Numbered from the stretch's first letter, positions 14,553-24,167 are shown. The stretch is DNA of 56,981 nucleotides from UBA2163 sp964575575 (GCA_964575575.1 CAZNQQ010000002.1:1-56981); one strand, 5' to 3'. Numbers and translations are program-made. The notes: generated from the sequence alone by a model not told the origin.

Positions 14553-15260
14553 TTATTTCTTAAGCCTGTTCATCCAGAATTCTGCGAGCTCAAAGTCAAT
14601 TGGTTCATTTATATCAGTAGAGCGTTCTTCTGGCATAACATAGGGTCGCGACACTTTGCCGAACAAATCCCCTTTCATTATGTATTCGACTTTTGTGAGA
14701 TATATTGCACAATTTCTTTTATATACTTTTGAAAGCTCTTGTCTTCGTGCAGATTTTTTTCCCTCATCTTCTAAAAATGGCAAGATCTTATCGTCTTCTA
14801 TTTTCTTCAATTTTTTAAGCGAGAAATCTGTAAGTTCCACCATACTCATCACTGAATCTGCGTCCGTATCAACAATTTTTTTAATACATTCATCTATATC
14901 TTCTACACTGCGCAATGGCGAAGTCGGCTGTAAAATCATCAAATGATCGTATTCTTCATTATCATTTTCTTTAAGCCATTTTAGAACATGCTGCACAACC
15001 TCCATTGAAGTACTTTTATCTCCAGCTATTTCTTTTGGACGCATAAATGGCACGTCCCCTTTATATTTTTTAGAAACTTCTGCGATATCATCATCATCAG
15101 TTGATACTATTGTACGCGTTATATATTTACTTTTATTTGCAGCTTCAATAGTGTATGCAATCAAAGGTTTTCCTGAAAATGGTTTTATATTTTTACCAGG
15201 GATTCCTTTTGAACCGCCACGCGCTGTTATAACAGCTAATACTTTTTTTTCTTTATACAT
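14553..15260 (-). CDS. neuA: CMP-nonulosonate (acylneuraminate) cytidylyltransferase, set A
   Basis: The enzyme activates a nonulosonic acid with CTP to give the CMP-sugar. The 235 residues begin with the family signature LAVITARGGSKGIPGKNIKP, then GKPLIAYTIEAA and a DHLMILQPTSPLR block with the substrate-binding region. It follows neuC by 11 bases, in the order neuB-neuC-neuA on the minus strand, the usual set for a CMP-sialic acid pathway. Which acid (Neu5Ac or a legionaminic type) cannot be decided from sequence. Confidence 0.93.
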   Translation of the reverse strand: MYKEKKVLAVITARGGSKGIPGKNIKPFSGKPLIAYTIEAANKSKYITRTIVSTDDDDIAEVSKKYKGDVPFMRPKEIAGDKSTSMEVVQHVLKWLKENDNEEYDHLMILQPTSPLRSVEDIDECIKKIVDTDADSVMSMVELTDFSLKKLKKIEDDKILPFLEDEGKKSARRQELSKVYKRNCAIYLTKVEYIMKGDLFGKVSRPYVMPEERSTDINEPIDFELAEFWMNRLKK

Positions 15261-15271
15261 AATTAATATAA

Positions 15272-16435
15272 TTACTCATGAAACTTTTTTTGTATAGCTG
15301 GATTTATTGTTGCCAAAATTTTAGCAATCTTCTTTCCTGTATTTTCTTTATAATATATATCGTCTTTATTATATCTACCAATTTTGATCTGTCCTCGCAC
15401 AGCTTTTTTAATATCATCTTTATTATGCTTATTTACATCAACAACATTGCTTCCTCGCATCCTTCCGTTTTGCCTACTACCGATATTAACAGATGGTATC
15501 CCAAGATACGAACATTCTTTTATACCAGAAGATGAATTCCCCACAACACAAAGTGTATTTTTCAGTAAACCTGTAAATTCTTCAGGTGGTAAATATTTAA
15601 TAAAACGTATATGTTTTGGATTATTGTTTTCTCTAAAAGCACGGATTGCTTTTGACACTTCATCAGCACCAGCGTCAACGTTTGGCCAGAACCAGATAGT
15701 TGGTATTTTAAGTTCGTGTATAGCATTGAGTATCTCTAAAGTATGTTTTCTATTTTTTCCATATTCTGTAGTAACAGGATGATTTAATACTAAAAGATAT
15801 GGTTTGTTTATATCAATAGAATCTCCTACTCCGAAATGATTGACGAGTTTGTTATGAGCCTTATAATTATTTTTTGCTATAAATTCTATATCCGGAGAAC
15901 CTACATTGAATACATAGTCTGAATGTTCCCCCATTTTTATTATTCTGTCTTTAGATAAATCATTTGTTGAAAAATGAATATGTGACAATTTAGTAATTGC
16001 ATGTCGTACACTCTCGTCTATTGTTCCTGACAAATCACCACCTTCAATATGTGCAATTGGAATATTTAAATATGACGCAGTCAAAGCAACCGCAAGCATT
16101 TCGTATCTGTCACCACGTATAATAACAACGTCAGGTTCAAGATTCTCAAATACTGTCGCAAATTCTGTAATACCAATACCAGCTGTTTTTGCCATAGCAG
16201 TAGGGCTTCCACCCGCTAAAGTCATAATGATTTTAGCGCTACATTTAAAGCCGTCTTTTTCCATTATAGAAAGCACGTCACCGTATTCTGGCAGAAGAGC
16301 GGAAGCACCAACTATGATTTGGAGCTCTACGTCTTTGCGTTTTTTCAATTCCTCCAAAAGAATCTTATTCCTACCATAGTGAATCACTGAAGTAATCACA
16401 AAGCATATTTTTCTTTTTTTCTTAATAGTTGTCAT
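15272..16435 (-). CDS. neuC: UDP-N-acetylglucosamine 2-epimerase, hydrolysing (NeuC/LegG type)
   Basis: The enzyme removes UDP while inverting C2 of a UDP-GlcNAc-type sugar, giving ManNAc or its 2,4-diacetamido-6-deoxy form. The 387 residues show the GT-B-like epimerase blocks: VIIRGDRYEMLAVALTAS, IPIAHIEGGDLSGTIDESVR, HIHFSTNDLSKDRI and VVGNSSSGIKECSYLGIPSV. It lies 7 bases from neuB and 11 from neuA. The dehydratase and aminotransferase of a legionaminic pathway (LegB/LegC) are not clearly present, which favours the plain ManNAc route. Confidence 0.93.
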   Translation of the reverse strand: MTTIKKKRKICFVITSVIHYGRNKILLEELKKRKDVELQIIVGASALLPEYGDVLSIMEKDGFKCSAKIIMTLAGGSPTAMAKTAGIGITEFATVFENLEPDVVIIRGDRYEMLAVALTASYLNIPIAHIEGGDLSGTIDESVRHAITKLSHIHFSTNDLSKDRIIKMGEHSDYVFNVGSPDIEFIAKNNYKAHNKLVNHFGVGDSIDINKPYLLVLNHPVTTEYGKNRKHTLEILNAIHELKIPTIWFWPNVDAGADEVSKAIRAFRENNNPKHIRFIKYLPPEEFTGLLKNTLCVVGNSSSGIKECSYLGIPSVNIGSRQNGRMRGSNVVDVNKHNKDDIKKAVRGQIKIGRYNKDDIYYKENTGKKIAKILATINPAIQKKFHE

Positions 16436-16442
16436 AATTTTA

Positions 16443-17546
16443 CTATTCTAGCACATCGAGTATTATTGGATCATATTTTTTAATACTCTTTTTTATTTTT
16501 CTACCGACCACTTCATCAAATTTTTCTGAAGGCAATCCTTTTGCATACATTTTCGGGCGCATAGCGAACACCATATCTTTTGTTATAACAGTTCCTTCAG
16601 GGATATCACACCCCGCCATAAGCGACTTGTTAAAATATGGCCTAAATTTATTGTCAGCACCTTCAAGTTCCTTTTCTTTATTTCCATAAAACGGAGCTTC
16701 GTTGATGTCTTTGTATCTATGACTTTTTATTGCACTAACCATCGATTTCATCTCTTCTGGCGTCATTGAAACTTTGTGGTCCGAACCCCATAAATCTCGT
16801 GATAGAGAAAAATGTTTTTCTATTATACTCGCACCAAGCTTTACTGCAGCGAGAGAAATATCGTAACCCACAGAGTGATCAGAAAAACCTACTGTAATAT
16901 CTGGATATTTTTCTTTTAATTTCTCTATTGTACTCAAATTAAAATAATCAGACGAAGCAGGATACTGACTAATACAGTAAAGCAAAGCTACTGGAGCATT
17001 TTTTGATTGTAAATATTTAACTGTTTCATCAAGCTCATCAAAACTCACCATACCGTTTGAGATAATGATGGGCTTCCCTGTGCTCGCTAGATAATCAAGT
17101 GTTGGATAATCTTGTGCATCACCTGAACCAACTTTCCAAAATGGTACGTCAACTTTTTGAAGTTTTTGTGCTGCCTTTTTACTCATTGGAGTTGAGAAAA
17201 AGATTATTCCTTTTTCGTCACAATATTTTTTCAGTGGCTTTATAAAAGTTTCAAGCGGGGTTGCATTTGTGTTTCTAGTTACCCAGCTATACCTATCACT
17301 CCCTTTAAAATGCGGAGACACTATGTTGATATTAAGTTGTTCATCTTCAACTTCATGTGTTTGAAATTTCACAGCATCAGCACCTGCTTCTACTGCCGCA
17401 TCTACCAAGTCTTTCGCATTCTGTAGATACTCTTCAACAGAGCGATTATCTTCGCTTTGAATAAAATTCTTACCTATTTCTGCAATCACAAAAACATAGT
17501 CTTTATCAAGTAAATTAGCTGTATTTTTTGTATTTATTGAAATCAT
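16443..17546 (-). CDS. neuB: Nonulosonate synthase (N-acetylneuraminate synthase family), set A
   Basis: The enzyme condenses phosphoenolpyruvate with an N-acyl-mannosamine-type sugar. The 367 residues comprise a TIM-barrel (VFVIAEIGKNFIQ, AGADAVKFQTHEVED, VPFWKVGSGDAQDYP, VGFSDHSVGYDISLAAVKLG, SIIEKHFSLSRDLWGSDHKV) and a C-terminal SAF/antifreeze-like domain (about 300-367, GTVITKDMVFAMRPKMYAKG). It is the first gene of the neuB-neuC-neuA set. A 62-base gap separates it from the GNAT gene, the largest gap in this operon, so an internal promoter is possible. Confidence 0.94.
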   Translation of the reverse strand: MISINTKNTANLLDKDYVFVIAEIGKNFIQSEDNRSVEEYLQNAKDLVDAAVEAGADAVKFQTHEVEDEQLNINIVSPHFKGSDRYSWVTRNTNATPLETFIKPLKKYCDEKGIIFFSTPMSKKAAQKLQKVDVPFWKVGSGDAQDYPTLDYLASTGKPIIISNGMVSFDELDETVKYLQSKNAPVALLYCISQYPASSDYFNLSTIEKLKEKYPDITVGFSDHSVGYDISLAAVKLGASIIEKHFSLSRDLWGSDHKVSMTPEEMKSMVSAIKSHRYKDINEAPFYGNKEKELEGADNKFRPYFNKSLMAGCDIPEGTVITKDMVFAMRPKMYAKGLPSEKFDEVVGRKIKKSIKKYDPIILDVLE

Positions 17547-17608
17547 TTGTATTTAATATGTTGTGCTTTATACAACCAATATAAGCCAAAAAAGTGACTA
17601 TTTTAGCA

Positions 17609-18706
17609 TTATCTCGGATTTGGCCTATCTTGGTCGCAATCACCGCGAGTTATGTAAAAATAGCTATATTCTGCCGTACCAAGACTTTTAATATCTTCAT
17701 CTATAATTTTAAATGCAAAGTTTGTTGAACGACGTTTATGGTCTATCGGACTGAAAAGATATGGTACAAATACATAGGGCTCTTTGTTGGTTTCCTCAAA
17801 CCCCACACTTCCAAGCGCGCTATTATAAAAATCTCCAGTAAAAGAAAAGTCTACTAGACATGCTTTTCTTTCAGCAAACCATTCACATACTGCTGTGAAC
17901 ATAAATTCTTCTATCTCGTCTTCTGATGCAAAATCAACTATACGTCCAACCATGTACTCTCCCGACTCTTCCAATCTTAGGACAGCAAACGCTTTTATTT
18001 TATTATCTTTTTTTGCAACAAAAAGTTTATAGTCAAAAATTGGGTGGTTAGCATATCGCCAATTTAAATATTTACTATTTCTATTTACTGCGACTTTGTA
18101 TTTATTTCTCACACTTCCCCAAAAACTATCTACGTCCTTATTAAATAAATTAATTTGTAAAAACTCAAACTCACCTTTCTTAGATAAATTTTTTGTCTCA
18201 TCAAACACCAAACCTTCTTTACTAATCATTTTTTTAACTTTTTCTGCATCAAATATTTTTACAAATCTACGAACTAGCATCTGCTCTTGCTTATCAGTAT
18301 GAATTTGCCAACCATTTTTATCAAAAAGTTTTTCAAGTGCTAGCTTATAAGATGTAGTGTAAGCAATCTGTGAATCCTTGAGCGCAACATCCAACATCTC
18401 ATGCCCAAATCCTTTAGAGTGAAGTACTTCCTCTGTCTGCCAATTAGCAAGACATACTCCATAAATATCTTTCCCGAAATAATTAAAAGAAAGTGGAATA
18501 ACACCAAGAAATCCCATTATTTTTTCTTTTATTTTAATAATAAATATATTTATGCCTGATATTTTTGAAAAAGGAGTTTTGTACTGCCAGTTAACAAATT
18601 CTTTGTTAGTTAAAATATAACGATCATGAAACCAACCTCCAACAAAAGCAACAAACTGCGCCCAATCTTTCTCATCTAGTAATTTTATATATTTTTTGAG
18701 TTCCAT
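17609..18706 (-). CDS. GNAT-like N-acyltransferase
   Basis: I placed the start at MELKKYIKLLDEKDW, whose ATG lies one base after the stop of the ACP gene; an earlier ATG at 18751 would overlap that gene. The 365 residues show two acetyltransferase-like halves: IIKIKEKIMGFLGVIPLSF with GFGHEMLDVAL, and LFVAKKDNKIKAFAVLRLE. Similar proteins are found in sugar loci. Coupled directly to an ACP gene, it is a good candidate to move an acyl group from ACP onto an amino sugar, though acyl-CoA could also be the donor. The acceptor is unknown. Confidence 0.7.
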   Translation of the reverse strand: MELKKYIKLLDEKDWAQFVAFVGGWFHDRYILTNKEFVNWQYKTPFSKISGINIFIIKIKEKIMGFLGVIPLSFNYFGKDIYGVCLANWQTEEVLHSKGFGHEMLDVALKDSQIAYTTSYKLALEKLFDKNGWQIHTDKQEQMLVRRFVKIFDAEKVKKMISKEGLVFDETKNLSKKGEFEFLQINLFNKDVDSFWGSVRNKYKVAVNRNSKYLNWRYANHPIFDYKLFVAKKDNKIKAFAVLRLEESGEYMVGRIVDFASEDEIEEFMFTAVCEWFAERKACLVDFSFTGDFYNSALGSVGFEETNKEPYVFVPYLFSPIDHKRRSTNFAFKIIDEDIKSLGTAEYSYFYITRGDCDQDRPNPR

Positions 18707-18707
18707 T

Positions 18708-18932
18708 CTATAAAACTTTATGTTTTTTAAGTATAGATTTAATATCGCCAATATTTTTTATAGCAATCACTTCTTCGATATCAAATTTAACATTAAAATT
18801 TTTCTCAAGTTCTGACACAAGCAAAAGACCATTGAAAGAATCCCACTGGCCAGTATTTTCTGGGCTTGTATCATCATTTATTTTATCTGGATCAATATTT
18901 AATATTTTTCCAACTGTTTCTTCTACTGTCAT
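18708..18932 (-). CDS. Acyl carrier protein
   Basis: The 74-residue, acidic, helical protein has the phosphopantetheine attachment site at Ser32 in QWDSFNGLLLVSELEKNF (DSF in place of the usual DSL). The length is typical for a discrete ACP. It sits between the FkbH-like gene (8 bases upstream) and the GNAT gene (1 base downstream), and an AcpS is encoded in the same operon. No fatty-acid synthase genes are in the window, so it probably carries a small acyl group for glycan decoration. Confidence 0.9.
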   Translation of the reverse strand: MTVEETVGKILNIDPDKINDDTSPENTGQWDSFNGLLLVSELEKNFNVKFDIEEVIAIKNIGDIKSILKKHKVL

Positions 18933-18940
18933 GATTAAGT

Positions 18941-20623
18941 TTAATTTAATTCTATAAAACTAGGTGTCTTAAAATCGCGTGTTATATGATACTCATATAT
19001 ATGTATTTTATCGCTTTTTGAGACTTCTTTGAAGCCAATATCTGCAAAAAACGTCTCACTTGGCTTGTTTTTCTGTGTTGGAATGAATTTCCCTACAATA
19101 GTTGATATATTTTCTTTTTTTGCATTATCCAATATATAACCAAACAATACTTCCTCAACTTTCCTTCCCAAAATCCTACAGCTAAGTAAAAATGTATCTA
19201 TATTCCATATATCTCCTTTAGGCTCTAATATAACAACCCCGACTATGCCATAGTCACCAAACTTATCACTTGCTTCAAGTGTCCAGATTTTCCAGCCTTT
19301 CTTAACAAAATTCTTAATATCATCTTCAGAATATCTTCTTGTAGTTAGGTTAAATTGATTCGTCTTTTGAGTTAACTGACTAGTTCGCGGAATCGTCTCT
19401 TTGGAAACTTCTTTAATTTTAACTTTTAGTTCTAGTGTTCTTAGATAATCGTCTACATCTATAGACGAGAATTTCAATTCATTTCTCTTTTTCTCATCTT
19501 TATACATTTGACTTCTTTTTTTATCCTCTTCTGTAATACCCTTTGATGAAAAACCTGTATATGTATTCAAACGATTTATAGGCACAACTGCAATCTCTGG
19601 AAATGAACTTCGTATTAAGTCCTGCTCAAAAGCGCTGTCATCGACAAATACAAAACTGTCCATACCCAAGTTAAGTTCGTCTGCCAGTTCGCGCATGTTG
19701 GTTGCTTTGTCATTCCAATTTATACGATGAGCGGCAAAATGTTTTCCTTTAAGTATCATGTCTTTGTTATTATCTATCGCGTCATATGCATCTTTTTCAT
19801 TGTTTTTACTATTTATTGCAAGAAGTACCCCTTTGTCATATAAACTTAGAATATATTTTTGAAAATCTACATCTGGCACAATGCCATCCACACCATCTTC
19901 GCCTACTATCCCCTTCCAAAGAGTATTATCTAAATCAAGTACAAGACATTTTTTTGTCACACCAGTCTTCACTACTACATATTCTGCAAATACTTCCGAA
20001 AGTGCTGGAAATGCATCTACAGCAAGACGTATGTCTCCCAATTCTGTAAACTTTGTATACCAATATTTATCTTTTCCAATTTTCTTTAGAAAATCCTCAA
20101 AATTAAATACGGAAAAATTTTTATATTCATTAACAATTTTCTTAAGAATTTTATTTAACTCTTCTACTCTCATCTCATCAACTGTATTACCATATTCTTT
20201 TGGTGATACTACAAAATTTGAAAATATTATTTTTGCATTGGTATTTAGAGAAAGAGAACTGACTAAATCTTCTATATGCTTATTGTCTCTAATATCTCTT
20301 GCATCAACTAAAACATAGACTATATCTGGGTTGAATTTATACAAGCCACTCCCATTATCCAAGATTTCCTGTGTAAATTGATTATATGGAGCATTATATG
20401 TGTCAACAAATACGTTATGAAATAATGCGTTTGAAGAAAACACCTCTGACAAACCCTGCACTGTAAAACTGCTCAGAAACGCGACTTTTGTCTTTCGCAT
20501 ATATTGTGGAATCTTGTTTTTAATATTCTTTAAATCTTTTCCCATCAAAATATAATCACCCACCGAGGCAGACTTATCGGAATAAAGATTACTTACTTTG
20601 TGTTGTATTTCTTTAAGCTCCAT
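18941..20623 (-). CDS. FkbH-like HAD-IIIC protein with C-terminal GNAT domain
   Basis: The 560-residue protein has an N-terminal SGNH-like region, a HAD phosphatase-like core starting at CLVLDLDNTLWKGIVGEDG (nucleophile Asp230, DLDNT 230-234) with FVFVDDSAFEQDL, and an acetyltransferase-like end (about 400-540). FkbH proteins of antibiotic pathways take 1,3-bisphosphoglycerate, remove a phosphate and load the glyceryl group onto an ACP. The next gene encodes an ACP, so the same chemistry is likely here. It follows the deacetylase gene by one base and is part of a tight operon. Confidence 0.85.
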   Translation of the reverse strand: MELKEIQHKVSNLYSDKSASVGDYILMGKDLKNIKNKIPQYMRKTKVAFLSSFTVQGLSEVFSSNALFHNVFVDTYNAPYNQFTQEILDNGSGLYKFNPDIVYVLVDARDIRDNKHIEDLVSSLSLNTNAKIIFSNFVVSPKEYGNTVDEMRVEELNKILKKIVNEYKNFSVFNFEDFLKKIGKDKYWYTKFTELGDIRLAVDAFPALSEVFAEYVVVKTGVTKKCLVLDLDNTLWKGIVGEDGVDGIVPDVDFQKYILSLYDKGVLLAINSKNNEKDAYDAIDNNKDMILKGKHFAAHRINWNDKATNMRELADELNLGMDSFVFVDDSAFEQDLIRSSFPEIAVVPINRLNTYTGFSSKGITEEDKKRSQMYKDEKKRNELKFSSIDVDDYLRTLELKVKIKEVSKETIPRTSQLTQKTNQFNLTTRRYSEDDIKNFVKKGWKIWTLEASDKFGDYGIVGVVILEPKGDIWNIDTFLLSCRILGRKVEEVLFGYILDNAKKENISTIVGKFIPTQKNKPSETFFADIGFKEVSKSDKIHIYEYHITRDFKTPSFIELN

Positions 20624-20624
20624 A

Positions 20625-21581
20625 TTATTTAATATTACTTTGATTAAGAAAATCTTTTATATCGTTTGTATCGTATCGTGGAATAGTAAGAGGATTGTCA
20701 TTTTCTCTAACATCATGTGGTTCTGTTGTAACAGCGTATTCAATACCTTCTTTATTTAAAACTTCAAACATACCATTCAAGTCTTTGCCCAGACGACCAT
20801 AAGGATAACAAAATATATTTGGCTTTTTTGCAAAAAGTTCTGTTAATTGTTTTTGTGAATCTGATAATTCTTTTTTCATCTCATGGACTGAGATACTATC
20901 AAATGCTGGGTGGTTGTTAGTATGGTTACCTAAAATAAAACCCACGCTAAACAACTTCTTAGCTTCTTCTATGCTCATAAAAAATTCTTCTATGAGCTTT
21001 TGTTCATCCAAATCATATTCTTTGAAAAGCCATTTGAAAAATTCTTTCTGCTTACCAAGATCAAGCTGTGACAGAGCTTCTTTAAAATTTTTTATTGATA
21101 CTTTTTTTTCATGTCTTCGTTTTTCTGTAATCGCTATATCTTCGGATATGCGCAATTCTTCAGCGTCACCTTTAAGATATGTGTCAACATATTTGTTGAA
21201 TGTATTTATAAGTTCTTCTGGTACTTTTATAGATAAAAGTATATGAATCTTATGTGCAGTCGGTATATAGCCCTCGTATATTCCACTTATAATAAAAAAA
21301 GTTGCAATTGCTCTATATTTTTGCAAAATCGGTAATGCGTTTTCATACTGATCCTTTAGTCCATCATCAAAGGTAATAGCGCACACTCTTTCATCGCTCC
21401 CCTTACTCGCCTCATTGTATACTTCTTCTATAGAAGCAAAACGGTAATGTTCAGACAAAAAACGTATTTGGCGTTCAAATTCATCAACCGAACATGGGAA
21501 AATACCCCGACGCTTATCGCTTGGATTTTCTACATAATGATATGTAATAGCAATATGTTTATTGTCTAGAGAAAAATTCAT
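20625..21581 (-). CDS. Polysaccharide deacetylase (NodB-type, CE4)
   Basis: The 318-residue protein opens with a short HIAITYHYVE strand and the metal-binding TFDDG motif (residues 70-74, ITFDDGLKDQYENALPIL). The second metal block is GNHTNNHPAF, and FCYPYGRLGKD matches the third family motif. Such enzymes remove N- or O-acetyl groups from sugars, and no signal peptide is visible, so it may act in the cytoplasm on a precursor. Removal of an acetyl group would free an amine for the ACP-borne acyl group; that link is inference. Confidence 0.88.
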   Translation of the reverse strand: MNFSLDNKHIAITYHYVENPSDKRRGIFPCSVDEFERQIRFLSEHYRFASIEEVYNEASKGSDERVCAITFDDGLKDQYENALPILQKYRAIATFFIISGIYEGYIPTAHKIHILLSIKVPEELINTFNKYVDTYLKGDAEELRISEDIAITEKRRHEKKVSIKNFKEALSQLDLGKQKEFFKWLFKEYDLDEQKLIEEFFMSIEEAKKLFSVGFILGNHTNNHPAFDSISVHEMKKELSDSQKQLTELFAKKPNIFCYPYGRLGKDLNGMFEVLNKEGIEYAVTTEPHDVRENDNPLTIPRYDTNDIKDFLNQSNIK

Positions 21582-21584
21582 AGA

Positions 21585-21920
21585 TTATTTAGCAACCATC
21601 GCTACAGCGACAGCTACTCCCGCATCATGGCTTATACTAACCTCTATTTTATGTGTTTTTTTTATTTTTAACACAATTTCTGGCTTACCTTCGTCATTAT
21701 GGACAACTTCAATAAGATCGTATCGTTTCATTATATCATTGCCGACCGCCTTCATTACAGCCTCTTTAGAAGCAAAAATGCCAGCAAGATGCATTGCTGA
21801 ATTTACTCCTTTGAAACAATATTTCCATTCACTCTTTGTGAAGACTTTTTCCCATGAAGAATAATCATTCTCTGAAATCTTTTCAAACCTATTTATATCT
21901 GTAATATCAACACCAATCAT
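21585..21920 (-). CDS. acpS: Holo-[acyl-carrier-protein] synthase
   Basis: AcpS transfers phosphopantetheine from CoA to the ACP serine. The start MIGVDITDINRFEK (21920) gives 111 residues, the usual length, with the metal-binding Asp in GVDI and Glu in FASKEAVMKAVG and the later SISHDAG block. A longer frame from 22031 runs back into the methyltransferase gene and adds 37 residues unlike any AcpS, so I rejected it. The ATG lies one base after the methyltransferase stop. Its place in the operon implies it serves the local ACP. Confidence 0.92.
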   Translation of the reverse strand: MIGVDITDINRFEKISENDYSSWEKVFTKSEWKYCFKGVNSAMHLAGIFASKEAVMKAVGNDIMKRYDLIEVVHNDEGKPEIVLKIKKTHKIEVSISHDAGVAVAVAMVAK

Positions 21921-21921
21921 G

Positions 21922-22734
21922 TTATTTATATGCAACCAAAAAATGTGCTTGGGCAAATAATTTATTTGTTTTATATGGATACTTCTGAAACAAGCTTCGA
22001 GCCTTAAGAACAGCTTTGTTAAATTTTGCAATTTTTTTGTCTAACTTAATAGAAAGCGGTGCATATATCGGAAGCGGACATACATAGATAATTTCAACTT
22101 TTTTAAATCCAGCCTTAAGTGCAGATTGTTTATATTCTTTTGCTGTTAAAGAATTTCTATAATAATCTTTTCTCATCTCAACATCTTTACGTAAAACTTT
22201 TCTCTTAATAAATTTCATAATTTTATTAAGGAATTGTATTGAAAACTTTTTTGGTATATTCAGCGAAATCATTACACCACCATCTGTAAGTACTCTGTAC
22301 TGCTCTTTGAACAATTCATCAACACTCTCAAAATGCTCGGCAAGGCCTATAGATATTGTAGCGTCAAATTTATTATCCGGAAGACCTGTCTTGAGTGCGT
22401 CTTTTACACAAAACTCTGCTTTTTCTTTATATTTATTAAATTCTTTTTTTGCAATTTCAATCGCATCGGGAACACTGTCTAGAAGTGTAGTGTCTAGATT
22501 TAAATATTTTTTTATATATAGCGACATTGTTCCTCTACCACACCCTATTTCAAGCACACTATTTGCATTAACCTTTTTTAAAATATTTTTTGCAAATAAA
22601 AAGTAATAATACAAATCAAGCTGTCGTTGTGTTATTGGTACACCCCCAACATCGACAAAAATAGATTTTTCGTCAGAATCTTTTGTATTTTTTTCGGCAA
22701 TATTTGCCCATTTTGAAGAAAATGAATAGGACAT
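21922..22734 (-). CDS. Class I SAM-dependent methyltransferase
   Basis: The 270-residue protein carries the SAM loop SVLEIGCGRGTMSLYIKKYL, the acidic strand end TTLLDSVPDA, and ATISIGLAEHFESVDEL, as in Methyltransf_11. It starts one base after the stop of the large GT-like gene and ends one base before acpS. The acceptor is unknown; methylation of an acyl group or a sugar hydroxyl would fit. Confidence 0.85.
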   Translation of the reverse strand: MSYSFSSKWANIAEKNTKDSDEKSIFVDVGGVPITQRQLDLYYYFLFAKNILKKVNANSVLEIGCGRGTMSLYIKKYLNLDTTLLDSVPDAIEIAKKEFNKYKEKAEFCVKDALKTGLPDNKFDATISIGLAEHFESVDELFKEQYRVLTDGGVMISLNIPKKFSIQFLNKIMKFIKRKVLRKDVEMRKDYYRNSLTAKEYKQSALKAGFKKVEIIYVCPLPIYAPLSIKLDKKIAKFNKAVLKARSLFQKYPYKTNKLFAQAHFLVAYK

Positions 22735-22735
22735 A

Positions 22736-24124
22736 TTATATATTACTCAAAACAACATCGGCTAATCTTCTGCTGGCCATACCGTCACCCTTATAACACA
22801 ATGTTTCAAATGCTTTCATACGTGCTTCTTTTTCATATTCAGGGTTATGTAAATATCTATTTATATTTGATGTTAATTCATCTTTATCTGACACAAGCTT
22901 AATAGCGCCGTATTCTAACAACGGTTTATAATGCTCATGCATATACATTACATAAGAAATATCATTTCCTTCTTTGTCATAGAGCCCATTAAATGCAGTG
23001 TTTATAACAGGCTTATCACAACACAAAGCATCCAAAACCAATGTTGAACAAAGGGATATAATAACATCCGCGTGATAAATGGTGTTTACAAATTTTATAA
23101 TCTCAGGAGTTGTAGCATCAAAATTATCACGGAAAAATTCAGAAAAAGTATAATTATCATCAACGATCACATTTTTTCTATCTTTTAAGTAGTGGAATCT
23201 CTTCTTAACAGCATCTGTAAAATGTGAACGAATAAATAAATTAGCTGGCATATCAAGTTTGTTGTTTTCTATAGTATCAACAAGCAATTCACACACATTA
23301 TTATCATCAGGAGTCCACATACCAGACGATCCCCAGAAAATTAATTTTTTGGTTGGGTCATCAAGGCCGATTGATTTGAAAAAATCTTCTCTTGATAACA
23401 AAATATTTTTTCTTTCATATAAATCAAATTGTGGGAAACCTATAACAACTATATTTTGTGGTTTTATATTTTGACAACGTATTGCGTCACTCTTCATTAC
23501 TTCATTTTGTACGACCAAAATATCTGGAACAACTCTGTAGAAAGTGGTTGCGACATTGTCCCATCCTCGTGGCATACCTACAGTTCTTACACCTCTCTTT
23601 CGAGCTTCTTTTAAAATATCTACATCAAAACTAGATATAATAGATGTTGAGAAAACAACATCAGGATTATATTTATCAAAATACTTTTCACACCAACTAC
23701 TTGAAAATATTTTCTGCTCAACCAGACGAGTAGCTGATTTAAGTATGTGCATTCTACTTATAACGCCAAAGAAAATATTTTCAGCAAACAATAAGATTTC
23801 CCCTGCAACAGTTCTTTTACCACGTCTTAAATAACGTAATTTTCTATCCGTTTTGTTATACACAAGTAATCGACTTAACGTCCAAAATTTCCTGCGAAAT
23901 TTATTTTTATAAGGGAAAGACACAACTTCAATATCTACATCCACATCTTTAAATTCATCTACTAGATACTGTGGTAATTCTTTTCCACGAATATCAGAAA
24001 AGAGTAAAACAACTTTTGCTTTATTTTCTTTAAGATAATCCAAAAAACCTGTCCTCAAAATATTACGGACGCCAAAACCTCTTGAAATTGTAATGAATAC
24101 TGTTTTATGTTTTTTATCGTTCAT
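22736..24124 (-). CDS. GT-B-like glycosyl/glycerophosphotransferase, paralogue of 43280-44674
   Basis: From MNDKKHKTVFITISRGFG the 462-residue protein parallels the protein at 43280-44674 along its length: GMPRGWDN against GMPKSWDN, IGFPQFDLY against IGIPQFDYY, IYHADVIISLCSTLVLDAL against LYHADVVVNVASTIALDAM, and CYKGDGMASRRLADVV against CYKVDGNSGKRFADVI. The C-terminal half resembles GT-B transferases of the CDP-glycerol glycerophosphotransferase and capsule type, but the donor is unknown. The frame also opens at 24160, 12 codons earlier. I chose 24124 because it aligns with the paralogue start. It is the first gene of the 12.9-24.2 kb operon. Confidence 0.75.
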   Translation of the reverse strand: MNDKKHKTVFITISRGFGVRNILRTGFLDYLKENKAKVVLLFSDIRGKELPQYLVDEFKDVDVDIEVVSFPYKNKFRRKFWTLSRLLVYNKTDRKLRYLRRGKRTVAGEILLFAENIFFGVISRMHILKSATRLVEQKIFSSSWCEKYFDKYNPDVVFSTSIISSFDVDILKEARKRGVRTVGMPRGWDNVATTFYRVVPDILVVQNEVMKSDAIRCQNIKPQNIVVIGFPQFDLYERKNILLSREDFFKSIGLDDPTKKLIFWGSSGMWTPDDNNVCELLVDTIENNKLDMPANLFIRSHFTDAVKKRFHYLKDRKNVIVDDNYTFSEFFRDNFDATTPEIIKFVNTIYHADVIISLCSTLVLDALCCDKPVINTAFNGLYDKEGNDISYVMYMHEHYKPLLEYGAIKLVSDKDELTSNINRYLHNPEYEKEARMKAFETLCYKGDGMASRRLADVVLSNI

Positions 24125-24167
24125 GTTGAAATTAATGGAGAAACTTTGTACACTAAACACACGTTTG

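Noticed and set aside
21921..22031. N-terminal extension of AcpS
   Set aside because: The extra 37 residues lie inside the methyltransferase gene in another frame and do not resemble AcpS; the ATG at 21920 gives the normal length.
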